Of a stretch of DNA of 64,000 nucleotides, positions 44,891 through 53,508 are shown piece by piece. Under the pieces are notes generated by a model. The model was not told where the DNA came from. It saw only the letters and a program-made list of their open reading frames with translations, and made no database searches. The translations under genes and the position numbers were made by a program. Each line of letters opens with the position of its first letter. The stretch's first letter is position 1. Source of the stretch: an uncultured Salinisphaerales bacterium (lineage in GTDB: Bacteria > Pseudomonadota > Gammaproteobacteria > Nevskiales > CAJXLF01); contig CAJXLF010000001.1 of NCBI GenBank assembly GCA_913055805.1, positions 210,761-274,760 on the forward strand, in the 5' to 3' direction.

Positions 44891-46441
44891 ATGACCGATC
44901 ATAAGGATGGGCGGAAAACGCCCGCAGCGGAGACGCGTACCCCCGTTATTACCGGTGGAAAGCCGGTTGATCCAAGGCGCCGTGAGCTGCTGGCGGGCAT
45001 TGCAGCTGCGACCGGCGCGTTTGCCCTGGGAGGCTGCGGCGGCGATGGTGCTGACGATCTGCAGGGCGGCGGTGGTGGAGGCGGTTCCGGGCAAGGGGGT
45101 GAATCTGCCTTGCCCCCGCCGGAAGAATCCGGCATTGATCATATCGTCGTGGTGATGATGGAAAACCGTTCCTTCGATCACTATCTGGGCTGGGTGCCGG
45201 GAGCCGACGGCTTGCAGGAAGGCCTGGCCTTTCCCGACAAGAACGGGGTCATGCGCGAGACCTTTCATCTCGCCTCACATGAGGAATATGGTTACCAGGG
45301 TTGCGGCAAGGAAGACCCCGGTCACGGTTATGGTGACGGCCGCGTGCATCTGAATGAAGGCGCCATGGACGGCTGGCTGCAAACCGTTGATGACGCGAAC
45401 GTCGATAACGATTTCTTTCCCATTGGTTACTACACGGCCGACGATGTGCCGTTTTTCAAGGGGGTGGTGGAGAACTACACCATTTGCGACCGTTATTTCA
45501 CCGGCATTCTGGGTTCGACTTTTCCGAACCGGGTTTATATGCATTCCGGGGCGACTGACCGCACTTCCAATGGTTTTGCGCCGGATGACTTCGGTGCGCC
45601 GGTCGGGCCGACCACCATTCCCACCGTGTGGGATCGCCTGGCCGAAGTCGGTGCGTCCCGCGCCTATTACTTTCAGGATTTGCCGGTCACGGCGTTCTGG
45701 GGTCAGGCGTACCTGGATATTACGCGGCCCTATAGTTCATTCCTGCTGGAAGCGGCGGCCGGCCTGTTGCCGTCGGTCAGTTTTGTGGAACCCTTCTTCG
45801 GGGCGGCAGTGGGTGAAAGTCCCTATGGCATATCCACCGACGATCATCCTCAGGCGGATATTCGCAACGGCCAGGCGTTTCTGAACCAGGTCTACAATGC
45901 CTTGCGTAACGGACCCAACTGGGACCGTACCCTGCTGGTGATCAACTACGACGAATGGGGTGGGTTCTACGATCATGTCGTGCCCCCGGTCCTGCCGGTG
46001 AGCGAGCATGAAGCTTCTCTGGGCAACGACGGGCGGCTTGGATTCCGCGTGCCCTGCGCCATTATCGGGCCGCGTGCCCGCCGCGGGCATGTGAGTCACA
46101 CTACCTTCAGCCCCAGCTCCATTCTCAAGATGATCGAATGGCGTTTCGGTACAGGGCCGGTGAGTCTGCGATCCGAGTACAGCAACAATATGGCGACGGC
46201 ACTGGATTTTTCGGGTGATCCGCATACCGAGGCCCCGGCCTTTAACGTGCCCACTGGTCCCTTTGGTATGGAATGCGGAACTGGATTCCCGCAGTTGATT
46301 GACGTGATCGGCCCGCCAACGACCGTATTGCCATCGACGACATCCGGCGCCTCGAGCGAAAGGCATCCCTCCATGGACGCCCATGCGGCTGATTGGCAGA
46401 AGCTCTACGAGATCGCCAAGGGTTATGGATTTCCGGTCTGA
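44891..46441 (+). CDS. Tat-exported phosphoesterase (phospholipase C / acid phosphatase family)
   Basis: 516 aa. The N terminus carries a twin-arginine-type signal (RRRELLAGIAAATGAFALGG) followed by Cys in GGC, a possible lipobox, then a Gly-rich linker. The catalytic domain opens IDHIVVVMMENRSFDHYLG, the phosphoesterase family (PF04185) signature, with TDDHPQADIRNGQ, NYDEWGGFYDHVVPP and CAIIGPRARRGHVSHT downstream. Family members are phospholipases C or acid phosphatases; the substrate is open. GGTGGGAG upstream supports the start. Confidence 0.9.
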   Translation: MTDHKDGRKTPAAETRTPVITGGKPVDPRRRELLAGIAAATGAFALGGCGGDGADDLQGGGGGGGSGQGGESALPPPEESGIDHIVVVMMENRSFDHYLGWVPGADGLQEGLAFPDKNGVMRETFHLASHEEYGYQGCGKEDPGHGYGDGRVHLNEGAMDGWLQTVDDANVDNDFFPIGYYTADDVPFFKGVVENYTICDRYFTGILGSTFPNRVYMHSGATDRTSNGFAPDDFGAPVGPTTIPTVWDRLAEVGASRAYYFQDLPVTAFWGQAYLDITRPYSSFLLEAAAGLLPSVSFVEPFFGAAVGESPYGISTDDHPQADIRNGQAFLNQVYNALRNGPNWDRTLLVINYDEWGGFYDHVVPPVLPVSEHEASLGNDGRLGFRVPCAIIGPRARRGHVSHTTFSPSSILKMIEWRFGTGPVSLRSEYSNNMATALDFSGDPHTEAPAFNVPTGPFGMECGTGFPQLIDVIGPPTTVLPSTTSGASSERHPSMDAHAADWQKLYEIAKGYGFPV

Positions 46442-46444
46442 TTG

Positions 46445-47281
46445 CTAACGCATTTGCAGGCGGGTGCCTAACACCACGATGCGCTGGTAGAAGGACGGCA
46501 TCAGTCGAACTGTCCAGTCCAGCAGGCGGGCATCCGGACCGATCAGGATACGGCGTTTGTTACAGCGTACACCTTTGAGGATGACGCGGGCGGCCCTGTC
46601 GGCTGATGTGATAAACATCTCTTCAAACTGCGCCTTGGCAGTGACCTCATCCTGACCGATGAGATCCTTCATGTTGTCCGAGAAACGGGCTGATTGGGCA
46701 ATGTTGGTCTTGATGCCACCAGGGTGTACACAGCTGGCGCTGACACATGACCCTGTCAGGTCAAGTTCCATACGCAGTGACTCAGTGAACCCCCTTACAG
46801 CAAACTTGGTGGCGTTATAGGCGCTCTGGCTGGGAATGCCCGCCAGGCCGAAGACGCTGGAAGTATTGATGATATGCCCTTCGCCTGACGACTTAAGGTG
46901 GGGCAGAAATGCCTTGGTGCCATACACGACGCCCGAGAAGTTAATGCCCATGATCCATTCGAGATCCTCATAGGCCATGCCTTCAATCGAACTGCCCAGG
47001 GCAACGCCGGCGTTGTTGAAGATGAGGTTGACCCTGCCGTGATCGGCGACGACCTTGTCGGCCCAGGCATACATGGCTTCACGGTCGGCCACATCCAGTT
47101 TCTGCGAGGTCACCTTGACCGGATATTCTTCCAGCATTTTGACCGTTTCGGCCAGACCGGTTTCGTTTACATCCGATATGGCCAGATGACAACCGGCCTT
47201 GGCCAGATTCAGGGCCAGATGGCGGCCGATGCCTGAGCCGGCGCCGGTGATCGCGGCGACTTTGTCTGTAAAGTTTTTCAT
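46445..47281 (-). CDS. Short-chain dehydrogenase/reductase
   Basis: 278 aa Rossmann oxidoreductase: cofactor motif TGAGSGIG, NNAGVALG, catalytic Ser in INTSSVFG and YNATK. The Asp after the second strand (ISDVNE) suggests NAD preference. It lies ~120 bp downstream of the Baeyer-Villiger-type monooxygenase on the same strand, consistent with a secondary alcohol/ketone step in that pathway. Confidence 0.9.
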   Translation of the reverse strand: MKNFTDKVAAITGAGSGIGRHLALNLAKAGCHLAISDVNETGLAETVKMLEEYPVKVTSQKLDVADREAMYAWADKVVADHGRVNLIFNNAGVALGSSIEGMAYEDLEWIMGINFSGVVYGTKAFLPHLKSSGEGHIINTSSVFGLAGIPSQSAYNATKFAVRGFTESLRMELDLTGSCVSASCVHPGGIKTNIAQSARFSDNMKDLIGQDEVTAKAQFEEMFITSADRAARVILKGVRCNKRRILIGPDARLLDWTVRLMPSFYQRIVVLGTRLQMR

Positions 47282-47401
47282 GTGTTCCCTGGTGGCTACT
47301 GCGCTGGTTTCTGGTTGCCCGGCCGGAGGTGCCCGGCCGGTCCTGTTTGTGAAGGCTGATTGTTTGCGAAGATCAGTACAGAAATCGCAAAGACTGTTCG
47401 A

Positions 47402-48931
47402 CTAGGCAGCTTCCGGCATGAGCTTGTTTTCGCCCGTTGCCTGGTCAAGCGCCACCGTTTCGAAGTTCTGCAGATCGAAGTCTCGAGTCTGGCGGCGGAA
47501 GGCAAAAGTGAAACCCGGCCACAGGGTGGTGTTCTTGCCGTTCTCGTCGATGTACCAGCTCTGACAGCCGCCGGTGTTCCAGATGGTGCCCTTGATGCGC
47601 TCCTGCACGTTTTCGTTGTAGGCGCGCTGGGCGTCGGCCCTGACGTTAATCGTGGCCAGTTGTTTTTTGTCCATGGCTTTGAGCGCGCCCATGGCATAGC
47701 GAATCTGCGATTCGATCATGTAGACCATGGAGCTGTGACCCAGGCCGGTGTTCGGGCCGGGAATGATGAACAGGTTGGGGAAGCCGGAGACCACGCAGCC
47801 CTTGTAGGCTTCGATGCCGTCTTTCCAGGCATCCATGATGTCGATGCCATTCTGGCCGAAGACCATGCCGCGCGGCAGGGGATCGGTTGCATGGAAGCCG
47901 GTGCCGTAAATGATGGCGTCGACTTCATGTTCCTGGCCGTCGCCGGTGATTACGCTGTTTTCGCGCACTTCCACCACGCCAGCGGTAATGACATTGACGT
48001 TGTCACGCGCCAGGGCAGGGTAGTAGTCGTCGGAAATCAGCACACGTTTGCAGCCGATGGTGTAGTCCGGCGTGACCTTGGCGCGCAGCACCGGATCCTT
48101 GATGTGCTTGTTGATGTGGCGCTTGGCCTGCGTCTGTACCAGTTTCATCAGTCTGGGATTGATGACAAAGGCCAGTACGCGGGATTCCAGAATGCTGTAG
48201 ATGCCGCCACGGAACAGTTTCTGTGTGAACGGGAGCTTGTTGAACAGGAACCGTTCGAAACGGCTGACCTCACGGTCAGGCTTGGGCATGATCCACGGCG
48301 GCGTGCGCTGGAACAGGTGCAGGGTGTCCACTTCATTGGCGATTTGCGGCACGAACTGAATGGCGCTGGCGCCGGTGCCAATGACGGCTACCTTCTTGCC
48401 CTTCAGGTCATAGTCATGATCCCACTGCTGGGAGTGGAAGGTCTTGCCCTTGAAGCTGTCGATGCCCTTGATTTCCGGTATGGACGGACGATCCAGCGGG
48501 CCCATGGCCGAAACCAGTATGCGCGCGGTAACGGATTTCCCGTTTTCGAGTTTGACTTCCCACAGCTGGCTGGCGTCATCGAAACGGGCGCCGACCACCG
48601 TGGTATTGAAGCGGATCTTCGAACGCAGCTGGTACTTGTCTGCACAGCCAGCCAGATAACGCTGAATTTCCGCTTGAGGCGAGAACATGCGTGACCAGTT
48701 GGGGTTGGGCTCGAAGGAGAAGGAGTAGAGGTGTGACTGTACGTCGCAGGCGCAGCCAGGGTAGTTGTTGACCCACCAGGTGCCGCCCACGTCGGCTTCG
48801 CGTTCGAAGATAATGAAATCTTCCTTGCCGGCCTTTTGCAGGTTAATGGCCATGCCCAGGCCGGCAAAGCCGGTGCCGACGATGGCGACTTCGGTATCCG
48901 GCTGATGCGCCGTAATAGCGGTGGCAGTCAT
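47402..48931 (-). CDS. Flavin-containing monooxygenase, Baeyer-Villiger type
   Basis: 509 aa. Two dinucleotide motifs (VGTGFAGLGMA for FAD, VIGTGASAIQF for NADPH) flank the BVMO-type fingerprint FKGKTFHSQQWD. GTWWVNNYPGCACDVQS is also typical. It is predicted to insert oxygen into a ketone to give an ester or lactone. ATG at 48931 with GGAGA upstream is preferred to a TTG at 48958. It is divergent from a TetR gene with two operators between. With the SDR and hydrolase it fits alcohol to ketone to ester to hydrolysis. Confidence 0.9.
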   Translation of the reverse strand: MTATAITAHQPDTEVAIVGTGFAGLGMAINLQKAGKEDFIIFEREADVGGTWWVNNYPGCACDVQSHLYSFSFEPNPNWSRMFSPQAEIQRYLAGCADKYQLRSKIRFNTTVVGARFDDASQLWEVKLENGKSVTARILVSAMGPLDRPSIPEIKGIDSFKGKTFHSQQWDHDYDLKGKKVAVIGTGASAIQFVPQIANEVDTLHLFQRTPPWIMPKPDREVSRFERFLFNKLPFTQKLFRGGIYSILESRVLAFVINPRLMKLVQTQAKRHINKHIKDPVLRAKVTPDYTIGCKRVLISDDYYPALARDNVNVITAGVVEVRENSVITGDGQEHEVDAIIYGTGFHATDPLPRGMVFGQNGIDIMDAWKDGIEAYKGCVVSGFPNLFIIPGPNTGLGHSSMVYMIESQIRYAMGALKAMDKKQLATINVRADAQRAYNENVQERIKGTIWNTGGCQSWYIDENGKNTTLWPGFTFAFRRQTRDFDLQNFETVALDQATGENKLMPEAA

Positions 48932-48952
48932 GGCTGTCTCCGATGTTTTATC

Positions 48953-48970
48953 TGACAATGATGCGTGTCA
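48953..48970. promoter_or_regulatory. TetR operator 1 (TGACA-N8-TGTCA)
   Basis: Inverted repeat TGACA ATGATGCG TGTCA in the BVMO/TetR intergenic region. It is the first of two near-identical sites 27 bp apart, which suits control of both divergent promoters. Confidence 0.6.
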
Positions 48971-48979
48971 CTTTACATC

Positions 48980-48997
48980 TGACAATGCTTCATGTCA
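48980..48997. promoter_or_regulatory. TetR operator 2 (TGACA-N8-TGTCA)
   Basis: Second copy, TGACA ATGCTTCA TGTCA, immediately upstream of the TetR ATG. It shares ATCTGACAATG with operator 1 as a direct repeat. Confidence 0.6.
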
Positions 48998-49007
48998 ATA
49001 TCTAAAT

Positions 49008-49688
49008 ATGAGTACAGCAACTGCCCCCAAACGCACAGCCAGGCCCAGACGCCAGTACGGCGGTATCAGCGCCGAGCAGCGCCGCAGTGAACGGCGTGAA
49101 AAGCTGATGCTGGCGGGCAAGAAGGTGTTTGGCGGCCAGGGCATTCAGGCGGCTACCGTAAAGCAGATCTGCACGGAAGCGGGGCTCACCGAGCGCTATT
49201 TCTATGAATCCTTCAAGAACCTGGAGGAAATGTTCAACGCGGTCTATGACCGTGAACTGGATTCCTTGCGTGAGGCCCTGGTCAGCGAAATCACCCAGGG
49301 GCCGCTCAACAATATTGAAGATATTACCCGCCGGGCGCTGCAGCGCTACTTCAGCATTTTGCAGGACGATCCCTGGGGAGCACGCATACTCATTATCGAG
49401 GTATACGGCACCACCCACGACATGGAGCGTCTGTATCGGCGGGGTGTGTACGAATTCGCGGAAATCATCCGCGGCATTATCGAAACCCGGTTCGCACCGC
49501 GAAAAGACTCGGTGCTCGATGCCGGCCTGTTATCCACGGCCGTGGTCGGTGCCCATATCCACGTAGCCATGCGCTGGCTGCTCAGCGGTTACAGTGAGCC
49601 CCGTGAAAAGGTGGTTGAAAACTGCCTGACCATCATTACTTCTGTCGCCGAAAAACTGGCGACACCCCAGGCAATAAAAGGGAGATAA
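49008..49688 (+). CDS. TetR-family transcriptional regulator
   Basis: 226 aa. The N-terminal HTH is clear (VFGGQGIQAATVKQICTEAG then LTERYFYESFKNLEEMF), with a helical ligand domain behind. ATG at 49008 is preferred; an upstream in-frame start would read through the operators. It probably represses the divergent monooxygenase and itself, and the hydrolase gene follows after 3 bp. Confidence 0.9.
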   Translation: MSTATAPKRTARPRRQYGGISAEQRRSERREKLMLAGKKVFGGQGIQAATVKQICTEAGLTERYFYESFKNLEEMFNAVYDRELDSLREALVSEITQGPLNNIEDITRRALQRYFSILQDDPWGARILIIEVYGTTHDMERLYRRGVYEFAEIIRGIIETRFAPRKDSVLDAGLLSTAVVGAHIHVAMRWLLSGYSEPREKVVENCLTIITSVAEKLATPQAIKGR

Positions 49689-49691
49689 AGA

Positions 49692-50627
49692 ATGCGCAAG
49701 CTGTTCATCGTTGTGCTGGTACTGGTGGCGGCGTTAGTCGCCTTCGATTTCCTGTTTCCGCATACCTCGGCAAGCGTGGGCCTGAGCCTTGAGCGTGCCC
49801 GCAATGGCCTGGAAACCAAGAGCATGCAGGTAGGGGCAGTCGAAATTGTCTACCTGGAGGGCGGGCCACGGGGTGAAGACGTGGAAAGCATCGTGCTGAT
49901 CCATGGCTTCGGCGCCGACAAGGATAATTTCACCCGCGCGGCGGGTTACCTGACCGACAACTACCATGTCGTCATCCCCGATCTGCCGGGCTTCGGCGAC
50001 AGCGAGCGCCTGATGGACGTCAGTTATGACGTGGATTCCCAGGTGCTGCGTCTGCACGGTATCTTGCAGGCTATGGGGCTCGAGCGCTTCCATATCGGGG
50101 GCAGTTCCATGGGTGGCGCCATTGCGGCCGTTTATGCTGCGACCTATCCGCAGGAAGTGGCCAGCGCCTGGCTGGTTGCGCCGGGCGGTGTGTCCGGGGC
50201 CAGGGACAGCAAGCTGATTGCCGAATACAAGGAAACCGGCAAATCCCTTTTGGTGGCCCGCGAACCGGGCGAGTTCCAGAATATTCTGGATCTGGTGATG
50301 GAAAAGCCGCCCTTCATCCCCTATAGCGGCAAGCGCGTTTTGTCCGAGCGTGCAGTGAATGACTTTGAACTGCATTCCCGCATCTTCGAGACACTGGCCA
50401 ATTCGATGGACATCAATCCCAAGGCCGCTACGGTTCAGGCACCCACACTCATCGTGTGGGGCACAGAAGATCGTGCGCTGGATGTGTCAGGCGCCGAAAT
50501 TCTCGATGGACTCATGCCGAACTCGCAGTTGATCGTGATGGAAGGCATCGGGCATCTGCCGATGCTGGAAGTGCCGAAGCAGGCGGCTAATGATTATCTG
50601 GCGTTTCTGGGTGAGGTGGCTGAATAG
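49692..50627 (+). CDS. Membrane-anchored alpha/beta hydrolase
   Basis: 311 aa. An N-terminal hydrophobic helix (LFIVVLVLVAALVAFDFLF) anchors or exports it. Oxyanion motif HGFGADKDN, nucleophile GGSSMGGAIA, acid in GTEDRAL and His in GIGHLPM form a complete esterase set. It starts 3 bp after the TetR stop. An esterase role on the Baeyer-Villiger product is a reasonable inference from context. Confidence 0.87.
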   Translation: MRKLFIVVLVLVAALVAFDFLFPHTSASVGLSLERARNGLETKSMQVGAVEIVYLEGGPRGEDVESIVLIHGFGADKDNFTRAAGYLTDNYHVVIPDLPGFGDSERLMDVSYDVDSQVLRLHGILQAMGLERFHIGGSSMGGAIAAVYAATYPQEVASAWLVAPGGVSGARDSKLIAEYKETGKSLLVAREPGEFQNILDLVMEKPPFIPYSGKRVLSERAVNDFELHSRIFETLANSMDINPKAATVQAPTLIVWGTEDRALDVSGAEILDGLMPNSQLIVMEGIGHLPMLEVPKQAANDYLAFLGEVAE

Positions 50628-50660
50628 GCCGGTAGTTCATCTGGCAGTGGGGGTAATCGC

Positions 50661-51093
50661 TTCACCCTGCATTGGGCAGGGTTTGCGATGGCCATCCGCC
50701 GGCGGTCACATCCCCACTGCGTGGGGCCCCTGCTCCTCGCCTCGAATGGTTAACCGTTTCACCTCGCATTGAGCGAGGTTTACGGTGTCCCCCCGCCGGC
50801 GGTATCGTCCCGAGAGGCGGAGGAGGGCCCCGCCGTGAGGTGGGATCCGACCCTCGGCGGGACGAATAGCTGTCAGGTGCTAGGCGACTTTGCTGTCCAC
50901 CGGCGGTCACATCCCAACATAGTTGGGGTCCTGCTCTTCACCTCGGGCAGCTATCCCCGCCTTGCGGGGCCCCTGCTCCTCGCCTCGGGTTAAATTGCTG
51001 CGCCTGGCATTGAGCCAGGCTAGCAATGGCCATCCGCCGGCGGTCACATCCCCACTGCGTGGGGCCCCTGCTCCTCGCCTCGAATGGTTCACC
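50661..51093. repeat. Array of hairpin repeats with compensatory stem changes
   Basis: Five units fill the 460-bp gap between the hydrolase and HIT genes. One hairpin type is ACCCTGC-ATTG-GGCAGGGT (50663), ACCTCGC-ATTGA-GCGAGGT (50761) and GCCTGGC-ATTGA-GCCAGGC (51002). The second is CCCCAC/GTGGGG (50712, 51050), CCCAAC/GTTGGG (50912) and CCCCGC/GCGGGG (50955). The surrounding text GGTCACATCCCC...GGGGCCCCTGCTCCTCGCCTCG is conserved. Short frames across it are not genes. Confidence 0.8.
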
Positions 51094-51430
51094 CCGGCGG
51101 CCATTTCATTGCGCGGCCACCGAGGACGTGGAGGTGGAGGTGGAAGACGCTCTGGCCGGCACCGGCGCCGTTGTTGATGGCGACGCGGAAGGCGTCACCA
51201 TGGCCTTCCTGTTCGGCGATCTTGCTGCAGGTCAGCATCAGGTGGCCCAGTAGCTGCTGGTCTTCCGGTGTGGCGTCCACCAGCTTGGGGATGGGTTTGC
51301 GCGGAACTACCAGTACATGCATCGGCGCGCCGGGATTGATGTCGCGGAAGGCGATGCAGTGTTCGTCTTCGTGAATGATGTCGCCGGGAATTTCACGGTC
51401 GATGATTTTCTCAAACAGGGTTTTCGACAT
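51089..51430 (-). CDS. HIT-family (HinT-like) nucleotide hydrolase
   Basis: 113 aa. The histidine triad HLHLHVLGG is near the C terminus, and IIDREIPGDIIHEDE and FRDINPGAPMHVLVVPRKPI are typical of HinT purine nucleoside phosphoramidases. Its C-terminal codons overlap the last unit of the hairpin array. Confidence 0.95.
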   Translation of the reverse strand: MSKTLFEKIIDREIPGDIIHEDEHCIAFRDINPGAPMHVLVVPRKPIPKLVDATPEDQQLLGHLMLTCSKIAEQEGHGDAFRVAINNGAGAGQSVFHLHLHVLGGRAMKWPPG

Positions 51431-51516
51431 GCTGTGCCCTTTTTGCGCGGTTCATGGAGCGGAGGCCTATGGTAGCGCAGCCACTATGGATACCGAATAC
51501 CCGCTAAGATAGTGGC

Positions 51517-52032
51517 ATGAACGAAGTCCAATTCATGCCCCTGCATATCGCCGTGCTCACGGTGTCGGATTCGCGTACCGAGCAGGACGACAAGTCCGGT
51601 AATCTGTTGTGTGAATGCGTCGGTGAAGCCGGGCACAAGCTGGCCGGTCGCCGCATTGTGCCGGATGATCGGTATGAGCTGCGGGCGGTGGTTTCGCAGT
51701 GGATCGCTGACGAAAACGTGAATGTGGTGATCACCACCGGCGGTACCGGTATTACCGGCCGGGATATTACGCCCGAGGCCCTGCAGCCCTTGTTCGATCG
51801 CCCGATTGACGGTTTTGGCGAGCTGTTCCGGCAGGTTTCATTTGAGGATATCGGCGCCGCCACGATTCAGTCGCGGGCCTGTGCCGGCATTGCCAATGGC
51901 ACGCTGATTTTCTGCCTGCCAGGTTCGACCGGTGCCTGCGTCACCGCCTGGGAGCGAATTCTGCTCAGCCAGCTTGATCGACGTACACGGCCCTGCAATT
52001 TCGCTATGCTGGTTGAACGGTTCCGGGAGTAG
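51517..52032 (+). CDS. moaB: Molybdenum cofactor biosynthesis protein MoaB
   Basis: 171 aa MoaB/Mog-fold protein (VLTVSDSRTEQDDKSG, TTGGTGITGRDITPEA, LPGSTGACVTAWE), proposed to adenylylate molybdopterin. It stands alone, with no other moa gene in the window. In-frame start at 51517; a second ATG (51535) is possible. Confidence 0.93.
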   Translation: MNEVQFMPLHIAVLTVSDSRTEQDDKSGNLLCECVGEAGHKLAGRRIVPDDRYELRAVVSQWIADENVNVVITTGGTGITGRDITPEALQPLFDRPIDGFGELFRQVSFEDIGAATIQSRACAGIANGTLIFCLPGSTGACVTAWERILLSQLDRRTRPCNFAMLVERFRE

Positions 52033-52043
52033 ATGACTTCATC

Positions 52044-52083
52044 GGGCTGTCATATCAGTAATGGGGCTGTCATATCAGTAATG
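52044..52083 (+). repeat. 20-bp tandem direct duplication
   Basis: GGGCTGTCATATCAGTAATG occurs twice in a row between moaB and the DUF4399 lipoprotein gene. It could be a recent duplication or a double regulator site in the promoter of the downstream gene. Confidence 0.85.
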
Positions 52084-52142
52084 CTATGTTGTTACGTCGT
52101 ATCTACGCTAAATCTGTCTGTGTAAATCACAAGGATGCAATC

Positions 52143-52691
52143 ATGAACTTGATTAGATTTCCGGTTTTGCTGACATTGCTGCTGGCCGGCCTTATGGCCT
52201 GCAGTCAGGAAGAACCGGCAAACGAAACCGCTGACGAAACCTCCATGATGCAAAGCGCCGGACAGGCTGCAGAAGACATGGCCGAGGAGGCCGAGGTCAT
52301 GACGGAAGAGGCGGCCGATATGATGCACGGCTCGGTCGAGGAAGAGACGGCTGCTTCGGTGTTCATCATTTCACCTGAGGATGGCGCAGTCGTGACCAGC
52401 CCGGTGACGGTGAAATTCGGTATTGAAGGCATGCAGGTCGCACCCGCCGGCACCATGGAGCCGAATACCGGGCATCATCATCTGCTGGTGGATCTGGAAG
52501 AGCTGCCGCCGCTGGATCAGCCGATACCCGCAGACGAAAACCACATCCATTTCGGCAAGGGTCAGACCGAGGTCGAGCTGGAGCTGACGCCAGGCGAGCA
52601 CAGCCTGCAACTGCTGCTGGGTGACGGCAGTCATGTGCCGCATGATCCACCGCTGGTTTCGGAAACCATCACGATTACAGTTGAAGAATAA
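52143..52691 (+). CDS. DUF4399-domain lipoprotein
   Basis: 182 aa. Start at 52143 (AAGGA upstream) gives a lipoprotein signal ending LLAGLMACSQ. An acidic low-complexity linker (~30-75) leads to the DUF4399 domain (ISPEDGAVVTSPVTVKFGIE, NTGHHHLLVD, HIHFGKGQTE, PGEHSLQLLLGD). Function unknown. The HHH and HIHF histidines might bind metal. Confidence 0.88.
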   Translation: MNLIRFPVLLTLLLAGLMACSQEEPANETADETSMMQSAGQAAEDMAEEAEVMTEEAADMMHGSVEEETAASVFIISPEDGAVVTSPVTVKFGIEGMQVAPAGTMEPNTGHHHLLVDLEELPPLDQPIPADENHIHFGKGQTEVELELTPGEHSLQLLLGDGSHVPHDPPLVSETITITVEE

Positions 52692-52709
52692 GCTGCGCCG
52701 CAAACGAAA

Positions 52710-52736
52710 AGACCCGGCGATGCCGGGTCTTTTTTT
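52710..52736 (+). terminator. Rho-independent terminator after the DUF4399 gene
   Basis: 9-bp stem AGACCCGGC / GCCGGGTCT, three-base loop, then seven T. It may also serve the convergent gene at 52749. Confidence 0.92.
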
Positions 52737-52748
52737 GACTGCTTTCAG

Positions 52749-53405
52749 TCAGAAACAGTGATGTACCTGCTGGCCGCTGCCGCCGTGCAGGGCCAGGTCC
52801 AGCAGTTTCTGTGCAACTGCCTCAGCCTGGATACCCCGGTACTTTTTCAGGGGGCCGCCGAGTAGCGGGTTGAACAGCGGCATGATCTGCTTGCTGATTT
52901 CCTCTCCCGGGCGATGTTCCTTGCGTTCACCCAGCAACAGGGATGGCCGCAGGATATGCACGATGTGCGGACCCGCCGCCATCACTTCCTGCTCTGTTTC
53001 ACCCTTGACCCGGCTATAGAAAAACATCGACTTGGGGTGGGCGCCAACCGCCGAGATCATCAGAAAGCGTTGGGCGCCGCCTTCATTGGCGAGCTGCGCC
53101 AGGCGTACGACGTAGTCGTGATCCACGCGCCTGAAAGCTTCGCGGCTGCCTGCCTGCTTCATGGTGGTGCCCAGACAGCAGAAGACATCGTCAACATCGA
53201 ACAGGGCCGCGTATTTGTCGAGACGTTCGAAATCGATTTCGTGCACATGGAGTTTGCTTTCGGCAGCAGCGATAGGCCGTCTGCTGAGAACATGCACTTC
53301 CGTGTATCGATCATCTGCCAGTAATTTCGCCAGCAGATGGCGGCCGACTGCGCCGGTAGCGCCCGCCAGCAGGGCAGTGCGGTTCTGGGTGCTGCTATTC
53401 GACAT
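52749..53405 (-). CDS. NAD(P)-binding oxidoreductase (HTATIP2/NmrA-like SDR)
   Basis: 218 aa atypical short-chain dehydrogenase: LLAGATGAVGRHLLAKLL nucleotide motif, DVDDVFCCLGTTMKQAGS, YSRVKGETEQ and ILRPSLLLGERKE. Start at 53405 chosen since the GATG motif then sits close to the N terminus. It may act as a chaperone-like or regulatory dehydrogenase; the substrate is unknown. Confidence 0.85.
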   Translation of the reverse strand: MSNSSTQNRTALLAGATGAVGRHLLAKLLADDRYTEVHVLSRRPIAAAESKLHVHEIDFERLDKYAALFDVDDVFCCLGTTMKQAGSREAFRRVDHDYVVRLAQLANEGGAQRFLMISAVGAHPKSMFFYSRVKGETEQEVMAAGPHIVHILRPSLLLGERKEHRPGEEISKQIMPLFNPLLGGPLKKYRGIQAEAVAQKLLDLALHGGSGQQVHHCF

Positions 53406-53508
53406 GGTGCGTGTATTCAGGGCAAGCGAGCGCGCAGCATACACAAGCTGTTGGCTACTGTCTGCCGTCATCCGCGGTTAATATGAGAGCGGGGAATCCG
53501 GAAGAGTT

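Noticed and set aside
47360..48694. 444-codon plus-strand open frame
   Set aside because: Antisense of the flavin monooxygenase, whose two nucleotide-binding motifs are clear.
50672..50869. Small protein genes in the hairpin array
   Set aside because: Open frames arise from the GC-rich repeat itself on both strands and share only repeat-derived peptides.
50661..51093. CRISPR array
   Set aside because: Units are unevenly spaced, the repeats are hairpins with changing stems, spacers are not of constant length, and no cas gene is present.
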